Below, in pieces: positions 18,623-25,877 of a stretch of DNA of 64,000 nucleotides. The stretch comes from Methylocystis echinoides. GTDB lineage: Bacteria; Pseudomonadota; Alphaproteobacteria; Rhizobiales; Beijerinckiaceae. Within the stretch, counting starts at the first letter, position 1. Each line of letters starts with the position of its first letter. The stretch is taken from contig NZ_CP156084.1 in NCBI RefSeq assembly GCF_040687965.1, forward strand, positions 2,852,501-2,916,500. Reading direction: 5' to 3'. The position numbers were made by a program, and so were the translations under genes. Under the pieces are notes generated by a model. The model worked only from the letters and a program-made list of their open reading frames with translations, ran no database searches and was not told the origin of the DNA.

Positions 18623-19455
18623 TCTTCGACCGCCTGCCGGATTTCTTCCTTGGTGTTCATCACGAAGGGGCCTTGCTGCTCGACAGGCTCGTCGATCGGC
18701 GCGCCGCTGAGCAGGAGCGCCTTGGCGTCGGCCTGCGCCGACAAGATCGCCTCGCCGCCATAGCGGTCGAACACGACCGTTTCGCCCGAACGGGCGTGGC
18801 CCTCGCCGTTGATCACGACGGGGCCGTCGAGCACCGCGAGGACCAAATTGTGCCCTTCTGGCATAACGAAGGCGGCTGTCTTTCCGGCGTCGAGGCGGAC
18901 ATCCCAGATGTTCATCGGCGTCGACGTCTGCGCCGGACCCCTGACGCCCTCGAACTCTCCGGCGATCACCCGGACGAGCCCGCTGTCGTTGCGCAGATCG
19001 ACGCGCGGAATGTCCAAGTCTTTGAGGGTCTGATAGCGCGGGGCCGCCATTTTCAGCCGCGCCGGCAGATTGACCCAGAGCTGCAGGATTTCGAGCCGCC
19101 CGCCCCGCCGTGAGAAGGCCTCCGAATGATATTCCTCGTGCAGCACGCCCGAGCCGGCCGTCATCCACTGGACGTCGCCCGGGCCGACCAATCCGCCAGC
19201 GCCGGTTGAATCGCGGTGCGCCACCTCGCCGTCGAGGACGATGGTCACGGTCTCGAAACCTCGATGCGGATGCTGGCCGACGCCCCGCCTGTGGTCTGTG
19301 GGCGCAAAATCCATGGGCCCGGCGTAATCCAGGAGAATGAAGGGACTCACCCGCGCGCCATGCTCGGCGTGGGAGAACAGCCGATGGACGGGGAAGCCGT
19401 CGCCGACCCAGTGCATCGTCTCTGGCGGCGGATAGACGCCAATGATTTTCCTCAT
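18565..19455 (-). CDS. Pirin family protein
   Basis: Pirins are two-domain cupins binding iron; some bacterial members oxidise quercetin, others modulate metabolic enzymes. The 296-residue protein has the N-terminal cupin metal ligands in HPHRGFETVTIVLDG and in GDVQWMTAGSGVLHEEYHSE, and a C-terminal cupin domain. Its last 58 bases overlap the 3' end of the hybrid kinase gene on the opposite strand. The start is the ATG at 19455, with TTTGAGGAGT just upstream. Confidence 0.93.
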   Translation of the reverse strand: MRKIIGVYPPPETMHWVGDGFPVHRLFSHAEHGARVSPFILLDYAGPMDFAPTDHRRGVGQHPHRGFETVTIVLDGEVAHRDSTGAGGLVGPGDVQWMTAGSGVLHEEYHSEAFSRRGGRLEILQLWVNLPARLKMAAPRYQTLKDLDIPRVDLRNDSGLVRVIAGEFEGVRGPAQTSTPMNIWDVRLDAGKTAAFVMPEGHNLVLAVLDGPVVINGEGHARSGETVVFDRYGGEAILSAQADAKALLLSGAPIDEPVEQQGPFVMNTKEEIRQAVEDYRSGGFGAIAPAGAQATG

Positions 19456-19597
19456 GCGCGACTCCTCAAAGCTTATTTTGGTCCGCGCACGCGAAATTCA
19501 AACGCCGCGCCTGCGCCGGCGGCCCGGAGAGCCTTGACGCGGAGCGCGGGAACACGAACAAGGCCTCAAGGGAGCGTTTCGTCGGGGATTTTCTACA

Positions 19598-19918
19598 ATG
19601 GCCTGGATCATTCTTCTGATCGGCAGCCTGTGCGAAGTCGGCTGGCTCGTCGGCATGAAATACGCCGAAGGCTTTACGCGGCTGTGGCCGACCGTGATCA
19701 TGCTGTTCTTCATGATCGCCAGCGTCGGCTGTCTCGGGATCGCGGTGAAATATATTCCGGCCGGAACGGCCTACGCCGTCTGGACGGGCGGCAGCGTCGC
19801 CGCCGTGACCGTCGTCGGCGTCTATCTTTTCAACGAGCCGGCCACCCCGATGCGTCTGGCGTCGATCGCCCTGATCGTCACCGGGATGATCGGCCTCAGA
19901 TTGAGCGGCGTGAATTAG
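19598..19918 (+). CDS. sugE: SMR family exporter of the SugE/Gdx type
   Basis: The 106-residue protein has the four helices of the small multidrug resistance family. Glu13 and Trp16 in SLCEVGWLVGMKYAEGF and the helix-three motif PAGTAYAVWTGGSVAAVTVVG match the Gdx subgroup, which exchanges guanidinium ion for protons as an antiparallel dimer; other SMR members export quaternary ammonium compounds. One gene alone implies a homodimer. It overlaps the neighbouring amidinotransferase gene tail-to-tail by four bases. Upstream I could not recognise a guanidine riboswitch. Confidence 0.9.
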   Translation: MAWIILLIGSLCEVGWLVGMKYAEGFTRLWPTVIMLFFMIASVGCLGIAVKYIPAGTAYAVWTGGSVAAVTVVGVYLFNEPATPMRLASIALIVTGMIGLRLSGVN

Positions 19919-21027
19919 AAATAGCGCTCAAGCGTCCCCCGGCGGCGCACGTCCAGAGTCGCGCAATGGAAGGCGCCGCCGAAGGCGGCGTAATGCAGGA
20001 AGGGGACCGGGATCGGCTCGAAGCCCCATTTCTCCACCTGCCGCATCATCTTGGTGTGATGCGGGTCGACGATCATGCGTTTCTCGTCGACCATCAGAAT
20101 GTTCATGCTCAGCCATTTGCCGCACATGGAGGTGATCTTGAGGATGCGGTCCTCGATCGGGTCTGGCTCCGGCGCGACGAGAATGTCCCACTTTTTCAAG
20201 ATGTCGGGCAGTTCGTCCGGATCGATGTATTCCGGATTGATCAGGATTTTGCCCGGGCCCAGCGGCAGGATGGTCGTGTCGATATGCATGGGGTTGGGGC
20301 AGCGGCTCTTGATCTCGTGAATGCGATAGCCGTCGCCGAGATGGCGCCGCAGCCAGTCGACGCCCATGGCGTTGGTCACATTCGAGCGGGTGACGAAAAT
20401 ATCCCGACCGCAGCGGAAGAAGTCGGCCGCGTCGAAGACCGGCTCGAACTCGGTCAGGATGTAGCGAATCGGCTCGCCCTTTTCGGGCAGCTTGAAATTC
20501 GGGTCGAAAAGCTCGTCGGTCAGTTGCGGCTTGGGGGCGGAAGTCCAGCGCGCGCCACGGCGAAAATACTCCTTCAGAATCGGCCGATAAGAGTGGGTCT
20601 CGAAATAGCGGCAGGGCCAGGCCATCGGCGTTTCGAGAATTTCGTCGCCGATCACCAGCATCGAATCGCGCGGGCAGGAATTGCAAAAGCCGCGCGACGA
20701 CCAGTAAGGGGTCGAAAATTTCGCCTTGTGATTGAAGGGCTCCGGCCGGGTGACCTTCACCCCCAGTGATTCGAGAACCTTGATGAAATTGTCGAGCTCT
20801 TCCTGGGCCGGCTCGATCATGAACTTGGGAAAACGAAAGCCCGCGGCCAGCGCCTGCGCGCGCGCCGCCATGCCGGGAATATTGCAGGTCACGACGGGAT
20901 GGTCGGAGGGGATCGTCGAGCCTTCGAGCCGGCCCACGATGATTTCCTCGAGTGGGTCCCACTCATTGTGAGAGTTGACGGGACATTCGGCCGTGACGGA
21001 AGCAGGCAATGGCGCGTAGACATTCAT
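19915..21027 (-). CDS. Amidinotransferase of the glycine/arginine amidinotransferase family
   Basis: These enzymes move the amidino group of arginine to an amine acceptor (glycine in the creatine pathway, other amines in natural-product pathways) through a Cys-linked intermediate. The 370-residue protein has the triad Asp202 (FDAADFFRCGRD), His248 (NPMHIDTT) and Cys355 (GGAFHCATLDVRRRG), spaced as in animal AGAT. The acceptor cannot be inferred; the loop near ARW and the Leu in place of Cys after the catalytic cysteine differ from animal AGAT. No pathway genes adjoin it except the guanidinium-type exporter. Confidence 0.92.
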   Translation of the reverse strand: MNVYAPLPASVTAECPVNSHNEWDPLEEIIVGRLEGSTIPSDHPVVTCNIPGMAARAQALAAGFRFPKFMIEPAQEELDNFIKVLESLGVKVTRPEPFNHKAKFSTPYWSSRGFCNSCPRDSMLVIGDEILETPMAWPCRYFETHSYRPILKEYFRRGARWTSAPKPQLTDELFDPNFKLPEKGEPIRYILTEFEPVFDAADFFRCGRDIFVTRSNVTNAMGVDWLRRHLGDGYRIHEIKSRCPNPMHIDTTILPLGPGKILINPEYIDPDELPDILKKWDILVAPEPDPIEDRILKITSMCGKWLSMNILMVDEKRMIVDPHHTKMMRQVEKWGFEPIPVPFLHYAAFGGAFHCATLDVRRRGTLERYF

Positions 21028-21121
21028 CGTAAAAAGCCCTCGGTCATGCTCCTCTTGCCCGGCTTCAGCCGGCCGGGGTCGACTTGAATATGTCTCCGAA
21101 ACGGCGTCTGTCCACCGCCTC

Positions 21122-21151
21122 TTGCAATTGCCGCGGCTTTCCCTCTATATG
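21122..21151 (+). promoter_or_regulatory. Probable promoter of rpmI-rplT
   Basis: TTGCAA at 21122-21127 and TATATG at 21146-21151 are separated by 18 bases, a fair match to a housekeeping promoter. Transcription would begin near 21158, just before the folded leader. Confidence 0.5.
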
Positions 21152-21161
21152 CGGCGCTTCT

Positions 21162-21241
21162 GAACCGCCCGGCCAGTGATGGGCTGCCGTGGCGGTTCTT
21201 TTCGCTCGCGCGAAAAGCGCCCGCAAGGTCCATCAGAGGCC
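21162..21241 (+). promoter_or_regulatory. Structured leader of rpmI-rplT, possible attenuator
   Basis: GAACCGCC (21162-21169) pairs with GGCGGTTC (21191-21198), extended by CGGC/GCCG, and is followed by TTTT: a terminator-like hairpin with no upstream gene to terminate. Its bases 21171-21182 (GGCCAGTGATGG) can instead pair with 21230-21241 (CCATCAGAGGCC), ten pairs around a tandem A-G/G-A mismatch. That alternative encloses a perfect eight-base hairpin CTTTTCGC/GCGAAAAG (21198-21217), which hides the T-run. The two states exclude each other. Ribosomal protein L20 represses its own operon in other bacteria, so L20 is the natural candidate ligand. Confidence 0.55.
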
Positions 21242-21285
21242 AGGGCGCGTCAAAAACAACGGGGCCAGCGGCCCAGGAGAGCAAA

Positions 21286-21486
21286 ATGCCCAAGCTGAAG
21301 ACGAAATCCGGCGCCAAGAAGCGCTTCAAGATCACCGGAACCGGGAAAGTGGTCTATGCCCACCGGGGCAAGCGCCACGGCATGATCAAGCGCACGAACA
21401 AGCAGATCCGAAATCTGCGCGGGACGAATGTTCTGTTCAAGACGGACGGCGACAACGTCAAGAAATATTTCCTGCCGAACGGCTGA
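21286..21486 (+). CDS. rpmI: 50S ribosomal protein bL35
   Basis: The 66-residue basic protein begins [20 protein letters not shown] and contains the conserved [19 protein letters not shown], typical of bL35, which binds 23S rRNA in the large subunit. GGAGAGC precedes the start, and a small hairpin GGGCC-AGC-GGCCC lies just upstream of that ribosome site. It is cotranscribed with rplT 40 bases downstream. infC, which often leads this operon, is absent. Confidence 0.98.
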   Translation: MPKLKTKSGAKKRFKITGTGKVVYAHRGKRHGMIKRTNKQIRNLRGTNVLFKTDGDNVKKYFLPNG

Positions 21487-21526
21487 TCGTCCCGCAATCT
21501 AACGCAGAATTTCGAGGAGTTTCGTC

Positions 21527-21892
21527 ATGGCTCGCGTGAAACGGGGCGTTACGTCCCACGCCAAGCACAAAAAGACGCTGAAGGCCGCCAAGGGCTTTTA
21601 TGGCCGCCGCAAGAATACGATTCGCACCGCCAAGGCCGCAGTCGACCGCGCGATGCAATACGCCACGCGCGATCGCAAGGCCAAGAAGCGCACCTTCCGC
21701 GCTCTGTGGATCCAGCGCCTCAACGCCGCCGTGCGCGAGCACGGCCTGACCTATTCGCGCTTCATCGACGGCCTCGCCAAGGCGGGCGTCGGCGTCGACC
21801 GCAAGGTTCTGTCCCAGCTTGCTATCGAGCAGCCGGAGGCCTTTGCGGCGATCGTCGCGCAGGCCAAGGCGGCCTTGCCGGCGGCTGCGTAA
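21527..21892 (+). CDS. rplT: 50S ribosomal protein bL20
   Basis: bL20 is an early assembly protein of the large ribosomal subunit and a translational repressor of its own operon in several bacteria. The 121-residue protein shows the basic N-terminal helix [28 protein letters not shown], and the globular RNA-binding C-terminal domain with [25 protein letters not shown] lies upstream of the start and a terminator follows. Confidence 0.98.
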   Translation: MARVKRGVTSHAKHKKTLKAAKGFYGRRKNTIRTAKAAVDRAMQYATRDRKAKKRTFRALWIQRLNAAVREHGLTYSRFIDGLAKAGVGVDRKVLSQLAIEQPEAFAAIVAQAKAALPAAA

Positions 21893-21918
21893 CACGCTGA
21901 AACAAATAGATTTTTGAA

Positions 21919-21950
21919 AGCGTCCGCCGAGTCCCGGCGGGCGCTTTTTT
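21919..21950 (+). terminator. Intrinsic terminator of rpmI-rplT
   Basis: AGCGTCCGCCG pairs with CGGCGGGCGCT (one wobble) around a short loop and is followed directly by TTTTTT. Confidence 0.9.
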
Positions 21951-22031
21951 GATTTATTCCAATTTTTGGCGGATCAAAAGAAGCGGCTGGAGTGTTGCAC
22001 CTGTCAGAGGAGGTCGACAGGAGTAACGCTC

Positions 22032-22175
22032 ATGAAAGGCAAACAGAAAAGCGGCATGGTCGCCGCCGCGCTCGGCAAGGTGTTGGACGCCGTGCGCGCT
22101 CTCCCCGGACCTGCCCCCGTGTTGAGGCCGGTTCCGGTCCCGGTGCGCCGGCCCACCATCCCGCGCCCGTATTAG
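22032..22175 (+). CDS. Possible small basic, proline-rich protein (47 residues)
   Basis: A frame starting ATG at 22032 has GACAGGAG eight to nine bases upstream. It encodes MKGKQKSGMVAAALGKVLDAV and then a tail of alternating Pro/Val/Arg (PAPVLRPVPVPVRRPTIPRPY). There is no membrane segment or known motif. It lies alone between the rplT terminator and lpdA. The ribosome site and regular amphipathic start favour a real gene, but its shortness leaves doubt. Confidence 0.4.
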   Translation: MKGKQKSGMVAAALGKVLDAVRALPGPAPVLRPVPVPVRRPTIPRPY

Positions 22176-22410
22176 GACATGTCCCTTTTCATACACCTCT
22201 CGCGCCTGCGCCGGCGTCGCCTTGTCTTCACGACTCTCGCGAAGACCCACTCACCGGCCGACGCAGGCGTCTTCCCCACACTTTGAAGGCTGGCGGCGGC
22301 GCGCCGCCTTCTGCTCCCGACTCTGAACCCAATGGCGAGGGCGGCCTCGACGAGGCGCGTGCGCGCGGCTAACACTGCGGCAGCGTGCGGCGGCAACAGG
22401 CGAGGCATCG

Positions 22411-23847
22411 ATGGGCGCTTACGACGTTCTGGTCATCGGCGGCGGGCCGGGGGGCTATGTCGCGGCGATTCGCGCCGCCCAACTCGGCCTGAAGACCGCA
22501 GTGGTCGAACGCGAGCACCTCGGCGGCATCTGTCTCAATTGGGGGTGCATTCCCACCAAGGCGCTGCTTCGATCGGCGGAAGTCTACCGACTGGCCAAAG
22601 AGGGCGCGCATTTCGGCGTCACGGGCGCCGGCCTGAGCTTTGACGCCGCGCGCATCGTGGCGCGTTCGCGCGAGGCGGCGGCGCGGCTCAACGCCGGGGT
22701 CGGTTTCCTGTTGAAGAAGAACAAGGTCGACGTCATCTGGGGCGAGGCGCGGCTTCTCGGCAAGGGCGACGTCAAGGTCGGCGCCCCGACCAAACCGCCC
22801 GTCACGCCGCAACTCCCGGCCCCCAAGACGACGCTGGGGGAGGGCGTCTATCAGGCCAAGCACATCATCATCGCCACCGGCGCGCGCCCGCGCGTCCTGC
22901 CCGGCCTCGAACCGGACGGGCGCTTGGTCTGGACCTATTTCGAATCATTGAAGCCGGACCGCTTTCCGAAGTCGCTGCTCGTCGTCGGCGCTGGCGCGAT
23001 CGGCGTGGAATTCGCCTCCTTCTTCCGGACCTTCGGCGTCGAGGTCGCGCTGGTCGAGGCGCTGCCGCAGATCCTCCCCGCGGAGGATGCGGAAATCGCC
23101 GCGCTCGCGCGCAAGAGCTTCGAGAAGCAGGGCGTCGCCATACGGACGGCGACGATGGTCGCTGGGCTCGAGAGGAAGGCGGACAGCGTCGTCGCCACTC
23201 TGAAAGGTCCCGATGGCGCGACGGAGACGCTGGAGGTCGAGCGCGTCCTGTCCGCGGCGGGCGTGGTGGCCAATGTCGAAAATCTCGGGCTCGAGGCGGC
23301 CGGCGTGGCGCTGGAAAAGGGCGTGATCAAAATCGACGGCCTCGGCCGGACGTCGGCGCCGGGCGTCTACGCCATTGGCGACGTCGCGGGCGGGCCGATG
23401 TTGGCGCACAAGGCCGAACATGAGGGGGGTTCCTGCGTCGAGGCGATCGCCGGCCTGCCGGCGCATCCACTCGACAGAGCGCTCATTCCCGGCTGCACCT
23501 ATTGCCATCCGCAAGTCGCTTCTGTCGGGCTCACGGAGGAGAAGGCGAAGGCCGCCGGCTTCGAGATCCGGGTCGGCCGCTTCCCCTATCTCGGCAATGG
23601 CAAGGCGATCGCGCTCGGCGAGCCAGAGGGTCTCGTCAAGACGATTTTCGACAAGAAGACGGGGCGCCTGCTCGGCGCGCATCTCGTGGGAGCGGAGGCG
23701 ACGGAGCTCATTCAGGGCTTCGTCATCGCCATGAATCTCGAGACGACCGAGGAGGAACTGATGAAAACCATCTTCCCGCATCCGACGCTGTCCGAGACGA
23801 TGCACGAGAGCGTGCTCGACGCCTATGGGCGGGCGATCCATGTATGA
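22411..23847 (+). CDS. lpdA: Dihydrolipoyl dehydrogenase
   Basis: Lpd (E3) reoxidises dihydrolipoamide of 2-oxoacid dehydrogenase or glycine cleavage complexes, passing electrons through FAD to NAD. The 478-residue protein has the FAD motif VIGGGPGGYVAAIRAAQLG, redox cysteines 41 and 46 in GGICLNWGCIPTK, an NAD motif VVGAGAIGVEFASFF, a second FAD motif VYAIGDVAGGPMLAHKA and the C-terminal His-Glu active-site region HPTLSETMHESV. A Pro-rich segment of about 20 residues near residue 130 (TKPPVTPQLPAPKTT) is a small insertion. No E1 or E2 gene is adjacent. Confidence 0.94.
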   Translation: MGAYDVLVIGGGPGGYVAAIRAAQLGLKTAVVEREHLGGICLNWGCIPTKALLRSAEVYRLAKEGAHFGVTGAGLSFDAARIVARSREAAARLNAGVGFLLKKNKVDVIWGEARLLGKGDVKVGAPTKPPVTPQLPAPKTTLGEGVYQAKHIIIATGARPRVLPGLEPDGRLVWTYFESLKPDRFPKSLLVVGAGAIGVEFASFFRTFGVEVALVEALPQILPAEDAEIAALARKSFEKQGVAIRTATMVAGLERKADSVVATLKGPDGATETLEVERVLSAAGVVANVENLGLEAAGVALEKGVIKIDGLGRTSAPGVYAIGDVAGGPMLAHKAEHEGGSCVEAIAGLPAHPLDRALIPGCTYCHPQVASVGLTEEKAKAAGFEIRVGRFPYLGNGKAIALGEPEGLVKTIFDKKTGRLLGAHLVGAEATELIQGFVIAMNLETTEEELMKTIFPHPTLSETMHESVLDAYGRAIHV

Positions 23848-23925
23848 CGGCCGCTTGACCTTGGCGTTTGCTCGTTGAGCTGGTTAGCATGGAGGCGAAG
23901 ATAGCCTTCGTCGGAGGTTTCAAAA

Positions 23926-24480
23926 ATGAAACTTTTTGTTCTCGCCGTTCTGGCGTCGTCGACCGTCATCGCAACGGCGGCGCCGGCTTTGGCGAAGGTT
24001 CCCCCCTTCGCCGCCAAGTGCCCGATGGACATCGTTGTCGAAACCGATCGCGCTGGCCGGGCCTACGTCAGCGGGAAAAAGGCGTCGGTGCGTTCGAAAA
24101 ACGCAAACTATTTTGAAGTGAGGGGCGCCGGCGTCACCATCAGCGTGGCGCGTGACGCAGGCTCGCTCATCGTGACCTACACAGGCGCTCACGGGGCAAA
24201 CGGCGTTTGCCAGGTCACGGAACAAGAGACGCTCGAGAGCGCGGCGCCGGCGCCCGCCAGGGCAGATGACGGCGTGCCTGCGCGGGACAAAGGCGCCTGC
24301 CTGCGCGCGGTCAAGAAGAAAACCAACAACCCGAAAGTGACGGTGGTCGACGCCATTTCCTCGGAAGCGAACAATACTGTGACGATCGGCGTTGGCCCCG
24401 AGCGCGCGCCGTGGCGCTGTCTGGTGAAGCGCGGCGTCGTCGCGGACGTCATGTCGCAAACGAATGAAGGCGGGCTTTGA
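23926..24480 (+). CDS. Exported protein of unknown function
   Basis: The 184-residue protein has a clear signal peptide (1-23, ending ALA), a first domain with two cysteines and regular beta character, an Ala/Pro linker near 108-118, and a C-terminal domain with two cysteines. That domain carries SSEANNTVTIGVGPERAPWRC, a pattern seen in small periplasmic or surface domains that I cannot name. Four mature cysteines suggest two disulphides. The next gene, an exported peroxiredoxin, starts at or within its last codons, so the two are probably coupled. Confidence 0.75.
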   Translation: MKLFVLAVLASSTVIATAAPALAKVPPFAAKCPMDIVVETDRAGRAYVSGKKASVRSKNANYFEVRGAGVTISVARDAGSLIVTYTGAHGANGVCQVTEQETLESAAPAPARADDGVPARDKGACLRAVKKKTNNPKVTVVDAISSEANNTVTIGVGPERAPWRCLVKRGVVADVMSQTNEGGL

Positions 24481-24484
24481 TCCG

Positions 24485-25042
24485 ATGACCTATCCTCCCG
24501 CGAAACGCGCGCTTCTTTCTCTGGCCTTGTGCTTCGTGGCCACCGCGGCGCTCGCCGCGCTGAAGCCGGGCGCCGACGCGCCCGACTTTTCCATCAAGGC
24601 GGCGCAAGGCGGGAAGGACTTCACTTTCTCGTTGCAGGAGGCGCTGAAGAAGGGGCCGGTGGTGCTTTATTTCTACCCCAAGTCCTTCACCAGCGTTTGC
24701 ACCGAGGAGGCGCATGAATTCGCGGAAACCATGGATCAATTTGCATCCATGAACGCGTCGGTCATCGGCGTGTCGGGGGACGGGATCGAGACGCAGCGCG
24801 AGTTTTCCACGAAGGAGTGCCGCGACAAATTTCCTGTCGGGGCGGACCCGCAGTTCAACGTCATCAAGGCCTATGACGCGTCGTTCAGCCTGCCGATCGC
24901 GGGGTCGGTGTTCGCGAACCGTATTTCTTACGTGATCTCGCCTGAGGGAAAGATCTTGTCGGCGGTGTCCGACTCTGGCGCGACGAAGCACATTGAAAGC
25001 GCGCTAGAGACCGTGAAGAAGTGGAAGGCTGGTCAAAAGTAG
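24485..25042 (+). CDS. Exported peroxiredoxin, Bcp/AhpC-TSA type
   Basis: Peroxiredoxins reduce hydrogen and organic peroxides with a reactive cysteine. The 185-residue protein has a signal-like hydrophobic stretch (8-25, LALCFVATAALA), so it is probably periplasmic, then the thioredoxin fold LYFYPKSFTSVCTEEAHEF with peroxidatic Cys72. The resolving cysteine of Bcp at +5 is replaced by His; Cys112 (TKECRDKF) is the only candidate. A start at 24464 is also open and would overlap the preceding gene by 17 bases. A repeat array follows the stop. Confidence 0.85.
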   Translation: MTYPPAKRALLSLALCFVATAALAALKPGADAPDFSIKAAQGGKDFTFSLQEALKKGPVVLYFYPKSFTSVCTEEAHEFAETMDQFASMNASVIGVSGDGIETQREFSTKECRDKFPVGADPQFNVIKAYDASFSLPIAGSVFANRISYVISPEGKILSAVSDSGATKHIESALETVKKWKAGQK

Positions 25043-25054
25043 CGCTCGCCAGAG

Positions 25055-25866
25055 CCCCCTCATCCTGAGGAGGCCCGAAGGGGCGTCTCGAAGGGTCGGC
25101 TGGCAAGAGGTGACTGACGGATTTCCTCGTCCTTCGAGACGCGCTTCGCGCGCCCTCAGGATGAGGAAATCCTCCTGCGCGGACCGCGCTCGCGGGCGTT
25201 CTTGCTTGGCGCCTCGCCCCGAGAGCCCCCTCATCCTGAGGAGGCCCGAAGGGCCGTCTCGAAGGGTCGGCTGGCGGGACGTGACTGACGGATTTCCTCG
25301 TCCTTCGAGACGCGCGCTTCGCGCGCCCTCAGGATGAGGAAATCCTCCTGCGCGGACTGCGCTCGCAGCGCGCTTGCTTGGAGCGACGCCCCGAGAGCCC
25401 CCTCATCCTGAGGAGGCCCGAAGGGCCGTCTCGAAGGATCGGCTGGCAAGACGTGACTGACGGACTTCATCGTCCTTCGAGACGCGCGCTTCGCGCGCCC
25501 TCAGGATGAGGAAATCCTCCTGCGCGGACTGCGCTCGCGGGCGTTCTTGCTTGGCGCCTCGCCCCGAGAGCCCCCTCATCCTGAGGAGGCCCGAAGGGCC
25601 GTCTCGAAGGATCGGCCGGCAAGACGTGACTGACAGATTTCCTCGTCCTTCGAGACGCGCGCTTCGCGCGCCCTCAGGATGAGGAAATCCTCCTGCCAGC
25701 GTTGGGACGGTTGTTCGCCTGCGCTTAGAGCCGTTGGCGGTCTCTTCCCCCTCATCCTGAGGAGGCCCGGAGGGCCGTCTCGAAGGATGGGCCGCTTGGG
25801 ACTATCGGATTTCCTCGTCCCTCGAGACGCGCGCTGCGCGCCCTCAGGATGAGGAGATCCTCCTGC
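25055..25866. repeat. Tandem array of ten palindromic elements in five inverted pairs
   Basis: Five units begin with CTCATCCTGAGGAGG at 25059, 25230, 25402, 25575 and 25751, a period of 171-176 bases. Each unit holds one reversed element (CTCATCCTGAGG ... CGTCTCGAAGG) and one forward element (CCTTCGAGACG ... CTCAGGATGAGG). Within elements the inner stem varies: GGCCC-TTC-GGGCC in the reversed copies and GCGCGC-TTC-GCGCGC in the forward ones. The unit spacers (GGACTGCGCTCGC-type) are also repeated. It fills the space between the peroxiredoxin gene and aspS; both point toward it, so it may also stop transcription. Confidence 0.9.
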
Positions 25867-25877
25867 ATACGGCTGGC

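Noticed and set aside
19500-19597. Guanidine riboswitch upstream of sugE
   Set aside because: A GCCTTG/CAAGGC stem with loop bases exists, but none of the three guanidine riboswitch consensus patterns (paired ACGR loops, ykkC core or class III pseudoknot) can be matched.
25055-25866. CRISPR array
   Set aside because: The period (171-176 bases) is too long, spacers are themselves repeated, and repeats are inverted palindromic pairs; no cas genes.
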